DNA of 64,000 nucleotides from Umbelopsis ramanniana AG. Taxonomy: Eukaryota; Mucoromycota; Umbelopsidomycetes; Umbelopsidales; Umbelopsidaceae. The notes under the pieces were generated by a model, which ran no database searches, had not been told where the DNA came from, and worked only from the letters and a program-made list of their open reading frames with translations. How positions within the stretch are numbered: the first letter of the stretch is position 1; every line of letters starts with the position of its first letter. Below, piece by piece: positions 10,031 through 21,747 of this stretch. Made by a program: the position numbers and the translations under genes. The DNA lies in assembly GCF_025399195.1 (NCBI RefSeq), contig NW_026252105.1:124001-188000 (forward strand), written 5' to 3'.

Positions 10031-12379
10031 CTATTCTGTCCTGCGTTTCTTAGCAGCATTATCTTCGTCTCCAGGAAGAACACCGCGGTTACCAACACTG
10101 AGTACAAAATGTGCACTACCGGTCTTCTCCTGTCTGTCAATCATGGCAGCCGCCAGATTATGTGGAGTGTCGCTACTACCCATGCTATTGAGGGCAAGCT
10201 CTTCTTGCATTTTTCGTAACCGTTTCTCCGTTTTAGCCTTGCCAGAGGTTTTACCATGGAATTTATGAGAAAGTACCCGGTACGCCTATATGGAGATAAA
10301 AAAAAAAAGGTGGTTTAGATGAGTGGGCTCGTATTTTGCTTTTTTTTTAGAAACACTTTTTTTTTGGAGCGTCAGAATGGCATACCTCCTTTGGTGTCAT
10401 GACTTTTCCAAATTCGTCAGTATATTCAATGTTAACATCCGGTTTATAATCTTTCATGCGTTGCTCGTATTCCTTCATACGCTCTCGTTCCTTTCTTTCT
10501 TTTTCAACTTCTCGTTCGTGCTCACGTTCGCGCTCATAGTCACGGCCGCGACCTTCTCGTCCTTTGTCGCGCTCTTTGTCACGTAGGCGATCTCGTTCTC
10601 GTTCTCGCTCACGCTGCGCATCTTTTCGTTTCTGCTCAGCGATCCATTTAAGGCGACCAGCAGCATGTTTTTCTCTTTGCAATTGATCCTCTGTGGGCTT
10701 AGCAATAAATCCTAGGCACAAACCGGAGTTAGAAACAAAACAAAACATCGTTCCATCTCATCGTAGACATACCTTTTTGGTTCAAGAGAGCAAGTGTTGC
10801 TGCCATACCGCGACTGACAAGAGGTTCGTCTACCACTGCCGATATTTCTTCTTCATTTTCGCCGTTTTCATGAGGCATGTCCGCCGATTCTGCGTTTTCC
10901 ATGTCAACATCCTCTTCACTATCCAGTTGCATTTCCGTCACTATAGCACTGGACGCTGCCGCTGCTGCTTCAGCTTCAGCTTGTTGTCTTTCTCTTTCGC
11001 GCTTCTCTCTCTCTATGACGGGATCCATGCTAAGTGAGTTGACGAATTCAGATGTGTTAGATATGACAAGGCCACTATCTGCCTCGTCTTCATTTTCATT
11101 ATCCAGTTGCTCAGTATCCCGTTGCTGTGCAATGTTGCGAGCTATGTCTTCTGGTGTAATTCGTTGGATCTGTTGTTTCTTTTTATTGGCAATTCGTCGA
11201 GTTCTTGCCAGAGCTTGCTGAAGATCATCATCATCTACAAAATTCTCTTCGTCAAAGCTCTTTTTAACAGGGGCGGCTGGTTGTTCATCGACGGCCATAT
11301 ATGAAGTGTCTTGCTGTACATTGGCTGGAGTGCCATTTTCTACTGAATCCTCGTCGTCTTGAGCCACTCTTCTTCTAACCTTCTTCTTCTTTTTGGGTTT
11401 TTTAAACGTTAGCGCAGCTTCTTCGTGGGTATAATAATCCTTGACTTCCTGCATCTTTTCGTATGAGAGATCCACTGCCTGTGCCTTGAGTTTTTGAGCA
11501 ATACTGGCTTTTTGTTGAGCGGGCGAATCTTGTCCCACGCGGCCTTCTTGGCCAATGACAAAGCTAGTTCTCTTTGGTCCTTCTAGCTCTTCGTCATACT
11601 GACTCAATAAGTTCTTGGATGCTCCACCTATCGTGAACTCTTCATCGTCGTATACATTGTATCCTGGCTTCTTCTTTTTGTTTTCTTGATTTTTTCGAAG
11701 TCGTTCGCGTTCTTCCAGGTTGACATTGGTGAGCTCAATCCCGTCTTCGTCTTCTTCGTCCAAGATTCCTCGATCCTTAAGGGTTAAAATAACCTCACCA
11801 CCGTCTTCGAATTCGGCCATGTCGTGTGCCACTTTCATTCCAGTGAGATCAGCGGAATCGTATTGAACACCTTCGAAACCCTTATCCATTTCTGCCAGCT
11901 CACGGGCTCGTTTCTCTGCAAGTTCCTTTTCGCGCTTTCGAGACTTTTTAATCCACTTCATTGCACTTTCTTCATCGTCGCTAGCATCGCCCAGACCTTT
12001 TCCTTTCAGTTTTTCGGTTGCCTTTTGACGATTCTTGGCTCTAGAAGTGGCATTAGGAATGAGTACGATGAGGTTGGTCATAGGCCAAAAAAAAAAAATG
12101 GAAAAAGATGGATATACTAACTTTTCAATACGTTCCATCACTTCTTTTGCGTTCTTTTCTCTTTGCCGATCTTCCTTTAGCTGCTGATAATTGTCGTAAG
12201 CAACTTGATCTTCGTCAATGACATCTTCTGTCTCTTCTCCCAAGGGAGCCAGGCCGGCCTGGATTCTCAGACGGCTAAAAAGGAAGTGAGAGTTAGGACT
12301 CATGTCTTTCTTTACCATCGGTGCATTGATTGAACACATACTTTGTCTCTTCCAGTGACAATTCTTCTGCGTCTGCCAT
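10031..12379 (-). CDS. SART1/Snu66 family U4/U6.U5 tri-snRNP protein
   Basis: Exons 12379-12342, 12274-12122, 12040-10773, 10711-10386, 10285-10031 give 679 residues. SART1/Snu66 is a tri-snRNP component needed for spliceosome activation in the nucleus. Seen: N-terminal LSLEETNRLRIQAGLAPLG spanning exons 1-2, a DLTGMKVAH block, KDRGILDEEDEDGIELTNVN, the C-terminal RGMAATLALLNQKGFIAKP, VNIEYTDEFGKVMTPKEAYR and LSHKFHGKTSGKAKTEKRLR, all family landmarks. Between them lies an Arg/Glu repeat region (exon 4) like RED-type splicing proteins. The first exon is only 38 bases. The reading frame is accidentally open through intron 2. The ATG at 12379 lies 172 bases from the divergent PET100 start, so they likely share a promoter. 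Confidence 0.93.
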
Positions 12380-12551
12380 TGTTTAAGAATTGGGGAGGGG
12401 AGATCTCGTCTGCTGCCGCAGCCCTCCTGTGCAAGAATCCACCGAAAATCGAAATTGTGACTGGCGAATTTTCCTTTGCCATGGCAATAGAATAATTTCA
12501 TTTTGCCATACCCTGTTTTTGCTTCACAATTCTTCCTCAGTTAAACACAAA

Positions 12552-12981
12552 ATGGCTGGCCCAAGATTAGAAGTCGTAAAGGTAAGAGCCGTACCACATT
12601 CACTGAAATTTCTCGAGACGCAAAATCTCATTCGAGTCTGTCTAGTTTGGTGTATATGTGTTTTTTCCTGTAGGTGTCATGTTGTATTTTGGAGGACCTG
12701 GCTTCTATGACCAGTATGTTCGAGGAATCAACTTTTGGCCCGATTTCCAAAAGACACACGTAAGTCTCGCCGTAACTATCCCATGTTGGTGATTTTTTCG
12801 AACCGTTCCTGACGCAATGTCTGTACAGCAACCTCCAAAGACCTCAGAGGATGTCCGCGCAGCTTTAGAGAAGATGAAGAGCGAGCGTGAGGACCGATGG
12901 ATGAAAAAGGCCATGCAGGCTCGCCAGGAAAAACAGCAAGAAGCAGCTCAGAGCGCAGGCTCCAAAGCAGATGAAGCATAA
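12552..12981 (+). CDS. PET100-like cytochrome c oxidase assembly factor
   Basis: Exons 12552-12581, 12646-12759, 12829-12981 give 98 residues. PET100 is a small inner-mitochondrial-membrane chaperone of complex IV assembly. The N-terminus RLEVVKFGVYVFFPVGVMLY matches the family pattern (Lys/Arg-Leu-Glu, Phe-Gly, one membrane helix), followed by a conserved Trp-Pro (NFWPDF) and a charged helical C-terminus. The first exon is 30 bases. The acceptor TCTAG at 12645 is required to obtain the family sequence; a stronger-looking TTTCCTGTAG inside exon 2 (ends 12673) would shift the frame. Divergent from SART1. Confidence 0.8.
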
Positions 12982-13394
12982 GCTTCCGTGTAATCTGTAA
13001 CATGTAAATAATAGTAAATTTTTTTATTTATTTCGGTAAAATGTATGCGGTAAATGATATGCGTATGCGTGCATTGAAGCAAGAAAAAGTCAATAGAAAG
13101 AATTATAAAGAAAAAAGAACGTATTTCTTCAATGGTATTTCACAAGTGATATCTTTGCACAGGCGGTATAATCGCCAAATGAAAAGATGAAATGCAGTAA
13201 TTGTACAGTGAGAGAAGACAGGGGCAATAAATAATGAGATGAGAAAAGCGATCAAAAGAAAGAAAGCACAATAGGTGGAGTGGAATAAAAGGAAGGAAAT
13301 GCGTAAGAAATAGAAACAAAAAAGATTCTCAGTCCTTCAAGTGGGTAAGGACTTGTAAAGTTCTATAAATGAAAAAAGAAGAGGCCAAGGGTCT
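12982..13394. other. Convergent intergenic region
   Basis: About 410 A-rich bases between the 3' ends of PET100 (+) and the PHD gene (-). Only 3' UTR-like sequence seen. Confidence 0.5.
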
Positions 13395-16300
13395 CTATGT
13401 TAATGCCGAAGATAGCTTGCTTGGTCGTCTACCTTTTCGTTGTGCAGCTGATTTCTCTTCTTCTTGTTTTTGTAGTTCGGCTACAACATCGTCAAGATGT
13501 AAATCAGGGATAGATAAATCAGTATTTCGAATACCAGCAAACAGTGGAGAATAGAGTGGAGAAGAACAGGCTGAACTTGGAGGTTGATCGGTATCCAATC
13601 CGGAGCTCAGTGAACCTTGCCGAATGGGTCTACGACCACCGTTGGATTGTCTGATAGCGGCGACAGCATTGGCAATGGCTATGGAGATGGTAGATGGTAA
13701 AGCACTATTGGATGCCATGCCATTAGACGCTAAGGCACCAGAACCTTGGTCTCCTTGTAAAGCATTGAAGTTGGCCGGCAACAAATCCTTCGATTTTTGA
13801 ATGATACTGGCCAGGTCACTCATGGACTTGGCAGCAGATCGACCGCGATGCTTCGGTCTTCGACGTTTTTTGGGTACCGTCGCATTGTAAGCATTGGTTG
13901 CAGGACTATCCTCCAAATCACACAGTAAGGTCGAAGCAAACTCATCGTTGCCACTTTTCAGAGCAGCGGACGCTTGAATCATCGGTGCAGACACTCGTCT
14001 TGATCGTCGGAACGTACCGATAGGAACTCGCTGCCAGCGCGAGAGATCTTGAGAGAATCGATTTATTTCTGCTGGTTCTGGCGACGGTGATCGAGAAGTT
14101 GAGCGCGTATATAATCGGGACGTATCGACCAAGTCATCCATGAGAACGGCTGAATGCTCAATCTCATCCTTGACGGCTGTATTAGTAGCTTGCTCCTTGG
14201 AGATACTCAAGCGTCTCTTCTGTTGGCGATCACTGTTATCCCCCTATGAAAAGATATATGTTTAAAAATGATGTTTAATTTATCATTTGGCAAATCATGG
14301 TTCATTGCTTACCTCTTCTAAACCTCTCTTCAGAGACGATGATGACGAAGACTCGGGTACAGGGGGCGTCACTGTATCCCCAAATGACATTCCCGAATTT
14401 GGCGTGAGAGGGGAGGCTTCAAGTAAGGCGCTGTTATTTTGTGCTGAAGATAACATCCCTTGCTTAGCATTTCCAGTTGCAGCATTGACAATATCTTGAA
14501 CAGCTGCTGCAATAAGCTCAGAGTCGATTTTACTGCCCGCTCCCTGCCCAGACGCCAAGAGAAGGTCAGACACCAAAGACTGAGATAACGCGGTAGCACT
14601 TTCACTTTCTTCAATTAAAGCAGGCGCCGTAGGTTGGTGTTCAAGCTGAGTGATGGGAGATGTGCTATCGTCAGGAGTTCCTGTAACGTCAACGTCGGAG
14701 TCATTGGATGCAGGTGTAATGCTCGTTACAGGTTCATCGACTTCTGAGATGGAGGATTCCAATTGTTGTTCATCAATGGTTGACAAGTCGATTCCAGCGT
14801 CAATGAGCGCACGCTGTAGCTGCTGGGTCAAGTCGGAAGCTTCTTCGCCAGTTTCACTAGGGAGAGATATGGATAATGCCAAAGCAGCTGCAATATTGTC
14901 CAGTAGCTCAGATACATCGGTGTTTTCGTCAAAGAATGGAGAGAACTGCATGTTAGCAGAATCGCCATCGTCAGAATCGTACTCATCATCGTCATCAAAG
15001 TTCTCTTCATCGTTGTCAAAGACGTTGTCTATATCCGATTCGTCCAATTCTTCCTCGTACCCTTCTTCTTCCTCATCGTCCTCGTCTGAAGACCATCGAT
15101 TGACTTGGTGTATGAAATCGTTGGTGTAGATGTCTTCATCGGACTCAATTTGATCTTCGAGCATGATAGCCATGGTCTCTTCATCATCCAGATCGAAATC
15201 CTCTTCAGAAGAACTGTCGCTCAACTCATCTTGGTCTTGCAAAAGTTCCCATTGCTCTATCATTGCTCTTTCTTCCTCTTCTTCAATATCCTCATCATCA
15301 CCAGAATCGATATGTAGAGAACCCTCAGAATACGAATATACAGGTCCTTCCAGATATGAGCCACTAGATTGAACAGCATCAGACATGTCTGACATATACG
15401 AAACATCTTCCGTTACAGAAGCCACATCATCGTCCATTGATTCTTCTTCAATCTCCAGTTTGGGAAGAACTGGAGGCTTTTTCGTGTTGGAGCGCTTCTT
15501 GTTGGTAGATGACTTGTCCGATTTGTCTTTTCCTTTCTTCTCTGATGCTTTCGTCTTTGCTTTTCCTCGTTTTGGCTGGGTTGTGTCTTCTCCAATGATT
15601 TCTATTACACCACTATCATGTACAAAATTGTTTCCAGCCGTTGAAGGCACCACTGGATCCAAGGCAATGGCGGGAATGGTGATGGTTTCGGTTTTGACTT
15701 TGCTTCCACAGGTACATTCAGAATCGCAAACAGGGCAAATGTCGTCTAAATCCTCGTCTTCAAGGTCTATATCTGCATCTTGTTCAACAAGGCTGGATTT
15801 TATGACAGTTTCTACTATTGGCGGTTCAGCCTTGATCTCCGCTTTATTCCGCTGTGTCTTGGCTGCTGCGGTAGCTTTGGCTATAGCATGTTCTTTAGAG
15901 AGGCGGGTACGTGTAAAGTGATAAAATCTTCAATGTTAAATACCTTTTCCTGTTTTCGCCTTTGCTAATTTTTTACCCTTTTTTGCAGGTCCTGTTGGGG
16001 TTACTTCTTCAGACACTTGTTGGCAATTGTCGCAGTAGTAATGGTCGGGAACATTCTTTTCAGAGATGCCTATGCAGCGGCCATGGAACCATTCTACAAA
16101 AAAGAAACAAATCGTTTAAAAAAAATAACGAAAAAAGTGGGTTAAACCTAAGAGCCTGTCATACCATGACATAGATCGCATGCAACCATAAATTCTTTGC
16201 CGTTATATCCACCTCTACAGATGCAATATTGATCGGATGCATTGGAGGGATTCTTGTGTGAATCTTTCAATTTCTTTTCTGGTATACTTTTTGGTCGATT

Positions 16301-16558
16301 TGGTTTCGACTTCGCTGCTGCGGTAGTTAACTGTTTGGACTTTGCCTTCCGTTTGCTGTCAGCTGCTTGCTTCTTTGTTGCCTTTTTGGACGTTGCTTTC
16401 GGTTTCACGCCCCTACTTCTATTATCATCGTCTTCGTCGTCTGAATCTTTTTCTGAGCCACCACTTCCTGGTGGATCGGATGAGAGCGAGGACGTGTCTG
16501 ACAAATGTGATGACAGATCAGACGCCTCGGCCACATGCTTCTTTTCTCGCCTAACCAT
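13395..16558 (-). CDS. Large acidic PHD-finger protein
   Basis: Exons 16558-16165, 16093-15944, 15892-14313, 14243-13395 give 990 residues. A PHD finger spans about residues 110-165: YCICRGGYNGKEFMVACDLC, then EWFHGRCIGIS and YYCDNCQ, a complete Cys4-His-Cys3 set with the Trp expected of histone-H3-tail readers. The finger is interrupted by intron 1. Upstream is a Ser/Asp then Lys-rich stretch. A second Cys cluster (CPVCDSECTC, about residue 240) may bind metal. From about 290 to 480 the chain is extremely acidic (Asp/Glu/Ser runs), followed by a disordered region with a basic KKRRRPKHRGR patch near the end, probably a nuclear signal. Likely chromatin-associated. I cannot name an orthologue; Cti6- or Bye1-like proteins are alternatives, but the overall architecture does not settle it. 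Confidence 0.82.
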
Positions 16559-17221
16559 TGTCGTTTCTAAATTCTGACTTTTGAATGAATCTCTGTAGTT
16601 GGTATAATATCGAACAGGCTTCTGTTATGTTCTTTTTTTTCAACACTATAAGGATAAGAAATAGCTTTCAGCTGTGAGATAGGTTTCTTAGACGTTAGCA
16701 AGAAACTCAAAAAAAAAAAGAAAGAATGCATTGAGAGCCGGAGTCCAAAACAAGCAGTCACCTCATTAGGTGACTGCTTTAGCCTTATTTGGGCGGCTGT
16801 TGACGGGCGGGATAAGCTTTGCAGAACGACTGTCCTGGTAGAACAAGCGAACATCGAGGCTTCATAGAAACATGATGATAAACGTATTCTGTTTAACAAA
16901 GATTTTATTTATTGAATCATGATATCAACTGATAGCTAATGATGCACATTATCGTGCAAAGTTGACTGGCTCTTGATTTTGAAACCAAAACCTATCTGCA
17001 CACCTTACGGCGTGACGCTTAACTCAGGACTCACCAATGGCAATGTAGAGTAAATACTTGGATAAATGTTCCTTTCTAAAGACTTTCTTTCAGGACAGCG
17101 AATAAATTGGTCTTGTTTGGGTTTGACAAAGCCAATAATTTGAGGGGAAGTAAAGCCCGGTGACTGACTTTCTTTGCACCCCGAGTTCGCCTGCAAGCTC
17201 AACCAAATTCTGGCATGAGCC
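16559..17221. other. Divergent promoter region with long inverted repeat
   Basis: About 660 bases between the PHD gene (-) and the S/T-P-rich gene (+). Contains a poly-A run near 16710 and a perfect 12-bp inverted repeat at 16752-16779. No gene seen. Confidence 0.6.
16752..16779. repeat. Perfect 12-bp inverted repeat with 4-base loop
   Basis: AAGCAGTCACCT, loop CATT, then AGGTGACTGCTT. It can form a hairpin or present a symmetric protein site. It lies about 195 bases upstream of the PHD-gene start, in a divergent promoter region. Confidence 0.85.
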
Positions 17222-18174
17222 ATGTCAGTAATTTGCTCAGATTCGGAAGACAGTACAGATGAGAAACAAGTAGCAATCAGGTATACTGCTTATCTGCTAG
17301 GAGGAACAGCCCCTACACCATGCTTTCTGCCTAGCTCTCCTAAAGCACCTATCACGCCGCCTAAGTTCTGTCGCTTTGCACCCACACCTTCGACTCCAAC
17401 AAGAAGACACCATTTGGAAAAGTCAAAACCGTCTAAGTACACTAGTAATGAGGATGGAGATAAAAGTATAGAATTGATGGCTTCAAAAACAGATCAACAT
17501 GGAGCTGCGGAAGTGTTATCCCGTCAATGGCATGATCCTCACGATGGGCAAAGTGCAGCCGATTCGAAGTCAATACCGGAAGTTTGTGTAAATAGTAAGG
17601 CGCAATTTTCATTTTTTATTTCGTCTCGTCGAGCAATTACTAACGACTATCCGTCAGTTAATAAGGTAAGGTGAAGGATGGAAAAGTGGACGAAACTGCT
17701 GTCAAAAAGTGATTACTGACTAATACACCCAAGATCAATGTCTCTAATAACTCCAATGTACAAAACGATACAATTGCGCTAATCGACGAGCCTCCTGAGG
17801 TAATGAAAGGCAATATGCGCGAGCCATCACCTTCACAGGAGTCGCAATTCCGAACTATACATACCATCACCTCGTCGCCCCCGAATACGCCAAAGCGAAC
17901 ACAGCATCATGGTACAGTTACATCCCCATCCCTCTCACAAAAATCTCCAAGAAAGCGGCGGAAGAAAGCTAAAAATCTGCTGCCACCTTATGGACGGTTG
18001 ATGAGGGATATTCCGGACGACGACATTGAGACTTACTCTTCTGATGAAGCAGATGTCATTCGAAGTAAGAGTTCCCTGATGCTTCAAAATCTTCGCCAGG
18101 CACATCTAGAGCACCAATGGAGCAAGGTGGAAGAGATAGAGAAATGGCGAAAAGATGCAAACGGCGAACTCTGA
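17222..18174 (+). CDS. Unrecognised S/T-P-rich protein
   Basis: Exons 17222-17665 and 17734-18174 give 294 residues; the intron (GTAAGG...CCCAAG) has a CTGAC/CTAAT branch-like site. I do not recognise the family. The chain is mostly disordered and holds about ten Ser-Pro or Thr-Pro dipeptides (for example APTPSTPTRR, SPPNTPKRT, QKSPRKRRKK), several followed by basic residues as in CDK substrates, plus a basic nuclear-signal-like cluster KSPRKRRKKAK. The last 60 residues (from LLPPYGRLMRDIPDDD) look more ordered, with a predicted charged helix, and may be the conserved part. Start is the first ATG of the open frame. A nuclear, cell-cycle-phosphorylated protein is a guess. Confidence 0.65.
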
Positions 18175-18261
18175 CCTTGCCATATCGTTGTGTTGGTATG
18201 ATATTTTATGTACATAGGTGTTTGTAAATTGCCAAAGAACGAATAAATGGTATGGAACAAA

Positions 18262-18685
18262 CTACTTTCTAGTTCTTTTAGGCTGATTGAGCTGCTCCTG
18301 CATTCTCGTTATTCGGATATGTACATTTTGAAGCAGTTGGTTCGAGTGCGCTAGCTGCTTTCTAGCCATCATGAGCTTTGTATGGGATGCTTGCAGAGCC
18401 GGTGGGTCAGTAATATCTGAAAAGAGCTGTAGCTCTTCATTGGTTAAAATAACATTAGTCCATAGCCCTTATATTTTTTAATCCTATGCAATGTACGATG
18501 ACTTTACCTGCAATCAAGCGTTCAATCTCTTTGTTGAGTTCATTTTGACTTTGTCGTACTCCTACAATACGCAAGTCCGTCTCGTATATAACAGGCTGAA
18601 TTACTGACAGCAGTCCATCTGCTACATGAGAACTCGTCTGGCTCTCCACTGCATTCTTGCGAGACATTTGTGCTTCCTCCGCCAT
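18262..18685 (-). CDS. Snapin-like BLOC-1 subunit
   Basis: Exons 18685-18508 and 18434-18262 give 116 residues. The pattern VADGLLSVIQPVIYETD...VGVRQSQNELNKEIERL, then ARKQLAHSNQLLQNVHIRI, follows animal SNAPIN (GLLELLKPAV...VRESQVELREQID...LVNNILQNAQERL). It would be an all-helical coiled-coil subunit of the BLOC-1 complex acting in endosome-to-lysosome/vacuole traffic. The ATG at 18685 has a good context; the frame continues open upstream to 18730 without another ATG. It is convergent with the S/T-P-rich gene, whose stop is 87 bases away. Because coiled coils match easily, the family call is moderate. Confidence 0.62.
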
Positions 18686-19153
18686 GTTGAAGTATGTTGA
18701 CGATCGAGATAGGTACTGTTGGGAAGACACCGTTCGAAATCACGGTTCAAGGACTGTTTTTAAATCCGATACGCGCTGAAAAAGGAGACGAGGCCTGTGC
18801 GACACTTTGGGCTGTGATCCTTCTACCGACTCCTTTAATTTTCAAAAACGGAATTAGAACTCTGGATAACAGTGGTGGGTAAGAATTCCGTGGTTTAATT
18901 TAATTAAATGCTTTAAAACCACCTCTGTACCTCGTTGATACCGTATATACAGTGATCATTTACCACAAAGGCATAAAATCCCCCCTGCAAAAAAAAAAAA
19001 AGCGCACAGTGGTATGTGTCGTTAAGAGGTGTGAAAGAAGCTAAGCTACGTTTAGTTCAAGTGTAATAAGAGACGGGGTAATATAAACCATTTTATTACA
19101 TTAATTTGTACACTTTCGCGTTAGTTTAGCAACAAATACTACCGAAAGCACAA
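18686..19153. other. Intergenic: Snapin-like promoter and GH5 3' end
   Basis: About 470 bases; A/T-rich with a poly-A run near 18990. No feature beyond presumed UTRs. Confidence 0.45.
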
Positions 19154-20750
19154 TTATTGCTTGGTGATGGTAACACTGACAGTTTGACCATCAGCCGTGG
19201 TGTCTGCAGTGAATAAGGATAAAGTTCCTGAATCCTTGACAAATTGAACTAAAGAATTAGCCGGTGTTACTGCCACATTGTAGCCTTGAGGATACGTATA
19301 TGTAGGCAACACGATCTCCGTAGGAGCGGTAATCGCCTTTTTGACTTTGTAGACAAGGGCAAAAGATTTGTCAGTGCTATTGAAGTGAAAACTTGTTGGC
19401 GTACCAGCGATAGCAGATGGATATGCACGACTATAAAAGGCAGCAAGTTCAGGGTATGGTTGCTGTGTACTATTGTATAGGTTTTCGTAAGCCCAACCCA
19501 TCCACGACATCATGTATTGATCAGCTTTGTCGACAGCAAACTGAATGTTAGTCATTTGCGTGGAATCCCCCATCCACATGGTATGCTCGGTTAATACGCT
19601 TGCGGTTTTAAGCCTTTGGTTATCTTGTATTCGGTTTTTAAATGTATCTTCAATTGTGCCTACTTGTGGAGGTTTATAATAATGATAGGATTGGACAGAA
19701 CGAGAACCATCTCCTAGAGGCACATTGTTGAATCCAGAGAGGATGTCATAAGTGGTACCCTCAAAAAATATCAGAGTATTGTTGTCGACTGTACGGATTT
19801 GCGTAGCGGCTTTGTTCCAGAGCCCTTCCAAATTAACATGGTCAGCCACTCCCGGTACCAACAGAGATGGATTAGCGTAGGAGTCGCCAACCCAAGGCTC
19901 GTTCAATAAATTGTAGCCTAGAATGTTGTTGGTAGTAACATATTGCTGAGCCAGTTTCTTCCAATAAGATGCAAAGGAATCTCCCAAGTTGTCGTAATTG
20001 TTGTAAAGACGCCCAAAAGCATTACAAACCGCTGCTGTTAGGTAGCTGACACTCCAATCGAGCGATCCACAATCAGAAGCACTAGGCATGCCATTGCTAT
20101 CGGTAGCAAACGGAATGATCTTTTGGGGCACAGGAAATTTTTTGTAGGAAGGTACCCAATTGGACTGAACGAACCACTATATACATTTAGAGTTAGAGGT
20201 CATGTATTTGCATCAACAGAGCTTAATGCCCCCATAATTTATAATATGATGTGGCTACGGCAGCTACACTTACATTGGGTACTCCATGTCCGCAGAATTG
20301 ACCAGCAAGCACATCCTGATGCACATCAACCAAAATATAGATTCCATGGGCTTCCGCTAGTTGCGTCTGGCTCTTCATAATGTCCAAGAATGTTTGATTG
20401 TATTGTCCGCGGACAGGCTCGGCACCGGCCCAATGGTGACCCAAACGAACGACATTGACTCCCAAGGCTTGAAGATTCTGTACGTCTTGTAGACCAAACG
20501 AATTGGGAGGGTCAAAATTACTACTTCTGTACCAAGGAGCAGATTTCATCACCACGTTTGTGCCATGAAAGAATCGAATGCGTCCGTATACATCCGTGAT
20601 TTGATTAATGCTTTGATCAACAAGTCCGATCTTGCTCAGACCTGGGTTTGCAGCATACCAGCCCTGAGGGTCCACTGCCACAGTCCCAAGTGAATTAAGA
20701 ACCACCGTTACAGTAGAGATGAGCAATGTGTTCGTTGAAGACAGTTTCAT
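19154..20750 (-). CDS. Secreted GH5 endoglycoceramidase-like glycosidase
   Basis: Exons 20750-20274 and 20176-19154 give 499 residues. N-terminal signal peptide (LLISTVTVVLNSLGTVAV) then a GH5 barrel. Landmarks of the endoglycoceramidase group: FHGTNVVMKSAPWY, LGVNVVRLGHHWAGAEP, ILVDVHQDV, the acid/base glutamate near 252 in GYNLLNEPW, and a candidate nucleophile near 356 in VLTEHTMWMGD. The C-terminal 90 residues form a beta-rich domain, as in bacterial EGCase. Such enzymes cleave the glycan-ceramide bond of glycosphingolipids; fungal relatives can act on glucosylceramide or steryl glucoside, so substrate is open. A TATA-like box lies at 20796-20803. The frame extends upstream to a TTG at 20759; ATG 20750 is the start. 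Confidence 0.87.
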
Positions 20751-21747
20751 TGATGCCAAATTATGTGACGAGAAATTAGAGAGAAACCCCTTACATTTTT
20801 ATAATTTTGTTACACCTGTATGTGTTACGCACTTTTTTTTTTCACGGAAAGGTTCCTTGGGAAAGCGAATGGTTGTACCGATGATTCGTCGTACTGCAGT
20901 GCATGATCACTGTGCATTCCAGCAAGACATGAGGTTTTCCTAACCGCTACGCCGTGAGATTAAAGCATTGACACACCTGCAATGCCATTGTGATATGGTT
21001 TAAATATTTAATACTGTGTTGTGGGAATAACAGCTCGCTAATTAATCCAATTAGGTTGATTTCTGTCTTTGTGCATCTTATGGTAGAGAGAACCGTTGAC
21101 AAAATTAATCCATTGAATCAGTAATGACTTATACATTTTTGTGAAAGACGATTGGAGGGACAATATTATTGCAAAACATTACAGTTCAATGTTTTTCATC
21201 GGGTACGGATCAATTCTATGAAACCATAGCACGATAAACCTAACAGTCATTTTGATGGTAAATACTAGTGTTCTCACCTCTTTCAGCGCGGCTTGGTACA
21301 TTACATTGACAGACTCAATTCTAACGATTGATGCTGCACATTCGCATAAAGTTGTGCATCACGCAATTATTCACAACTTAGCTTTGGCAAGTCAAATGCT
21401 GTTCGATCGATGTATTGTCCGTGCTCCCAAGCGTTTATCAGTTGACGTTAAAAGTTGACAGGCCATCTTTCGAGGATAGGGCAATGATTCATCGGGATTA
21501 ATGCCATCTCTAAGGCTATAAAAATTTCAAAACAAGTAGTGACTACGAGCTGTTCTTATTATGTACACTGCATTGCTGATAGGTGTCACGGCAAGGTTAC
21601 GCCTTATTTTGCACCTGCGCTTTGACAGGGGAAAATCTCGATTGCATATTTCACTTCAGTTCAATTCAAGGAAAAGCGATCCATTCGCTTCTAACTTTAT
21701 TATTCCAACGTATGTTGCATCCTTCAAATAGTAGAAAAATATATCTT
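20751..21747. other. Intergenic: GH5 promoter and DUF1772-A 3' side
   Basis: About 1 kb, low density. Contains a TATA-like TATAAAAA on the minus strand (20796-20803). A short plus-strand ORF (21252-21458) has no family resemblance. Nothing else recognised. Confidence 0.45.
20796..20803 (-). promoter_or_regulatory. TATA box of GH5 gene
   Basis: TATAAAAA on the minus strand, about 46-53 bases upstream of the start codon. TATA-containing promoters are common for regulated secreted enzymes. Confidence 0.45.

Noticed and set aside
14650-15921. Ser-rich plus-strand ORFs
   Set aside because: Antisense of Asp/Glu codons in the PHD-protein acidic region, which read as Ser runs on the opposite strand.
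20751-20759. Earlier start of the GH5 gene
   Set aside because: The frame extends to a TTG only; ATG at 20750 gives a normal signal peptide.
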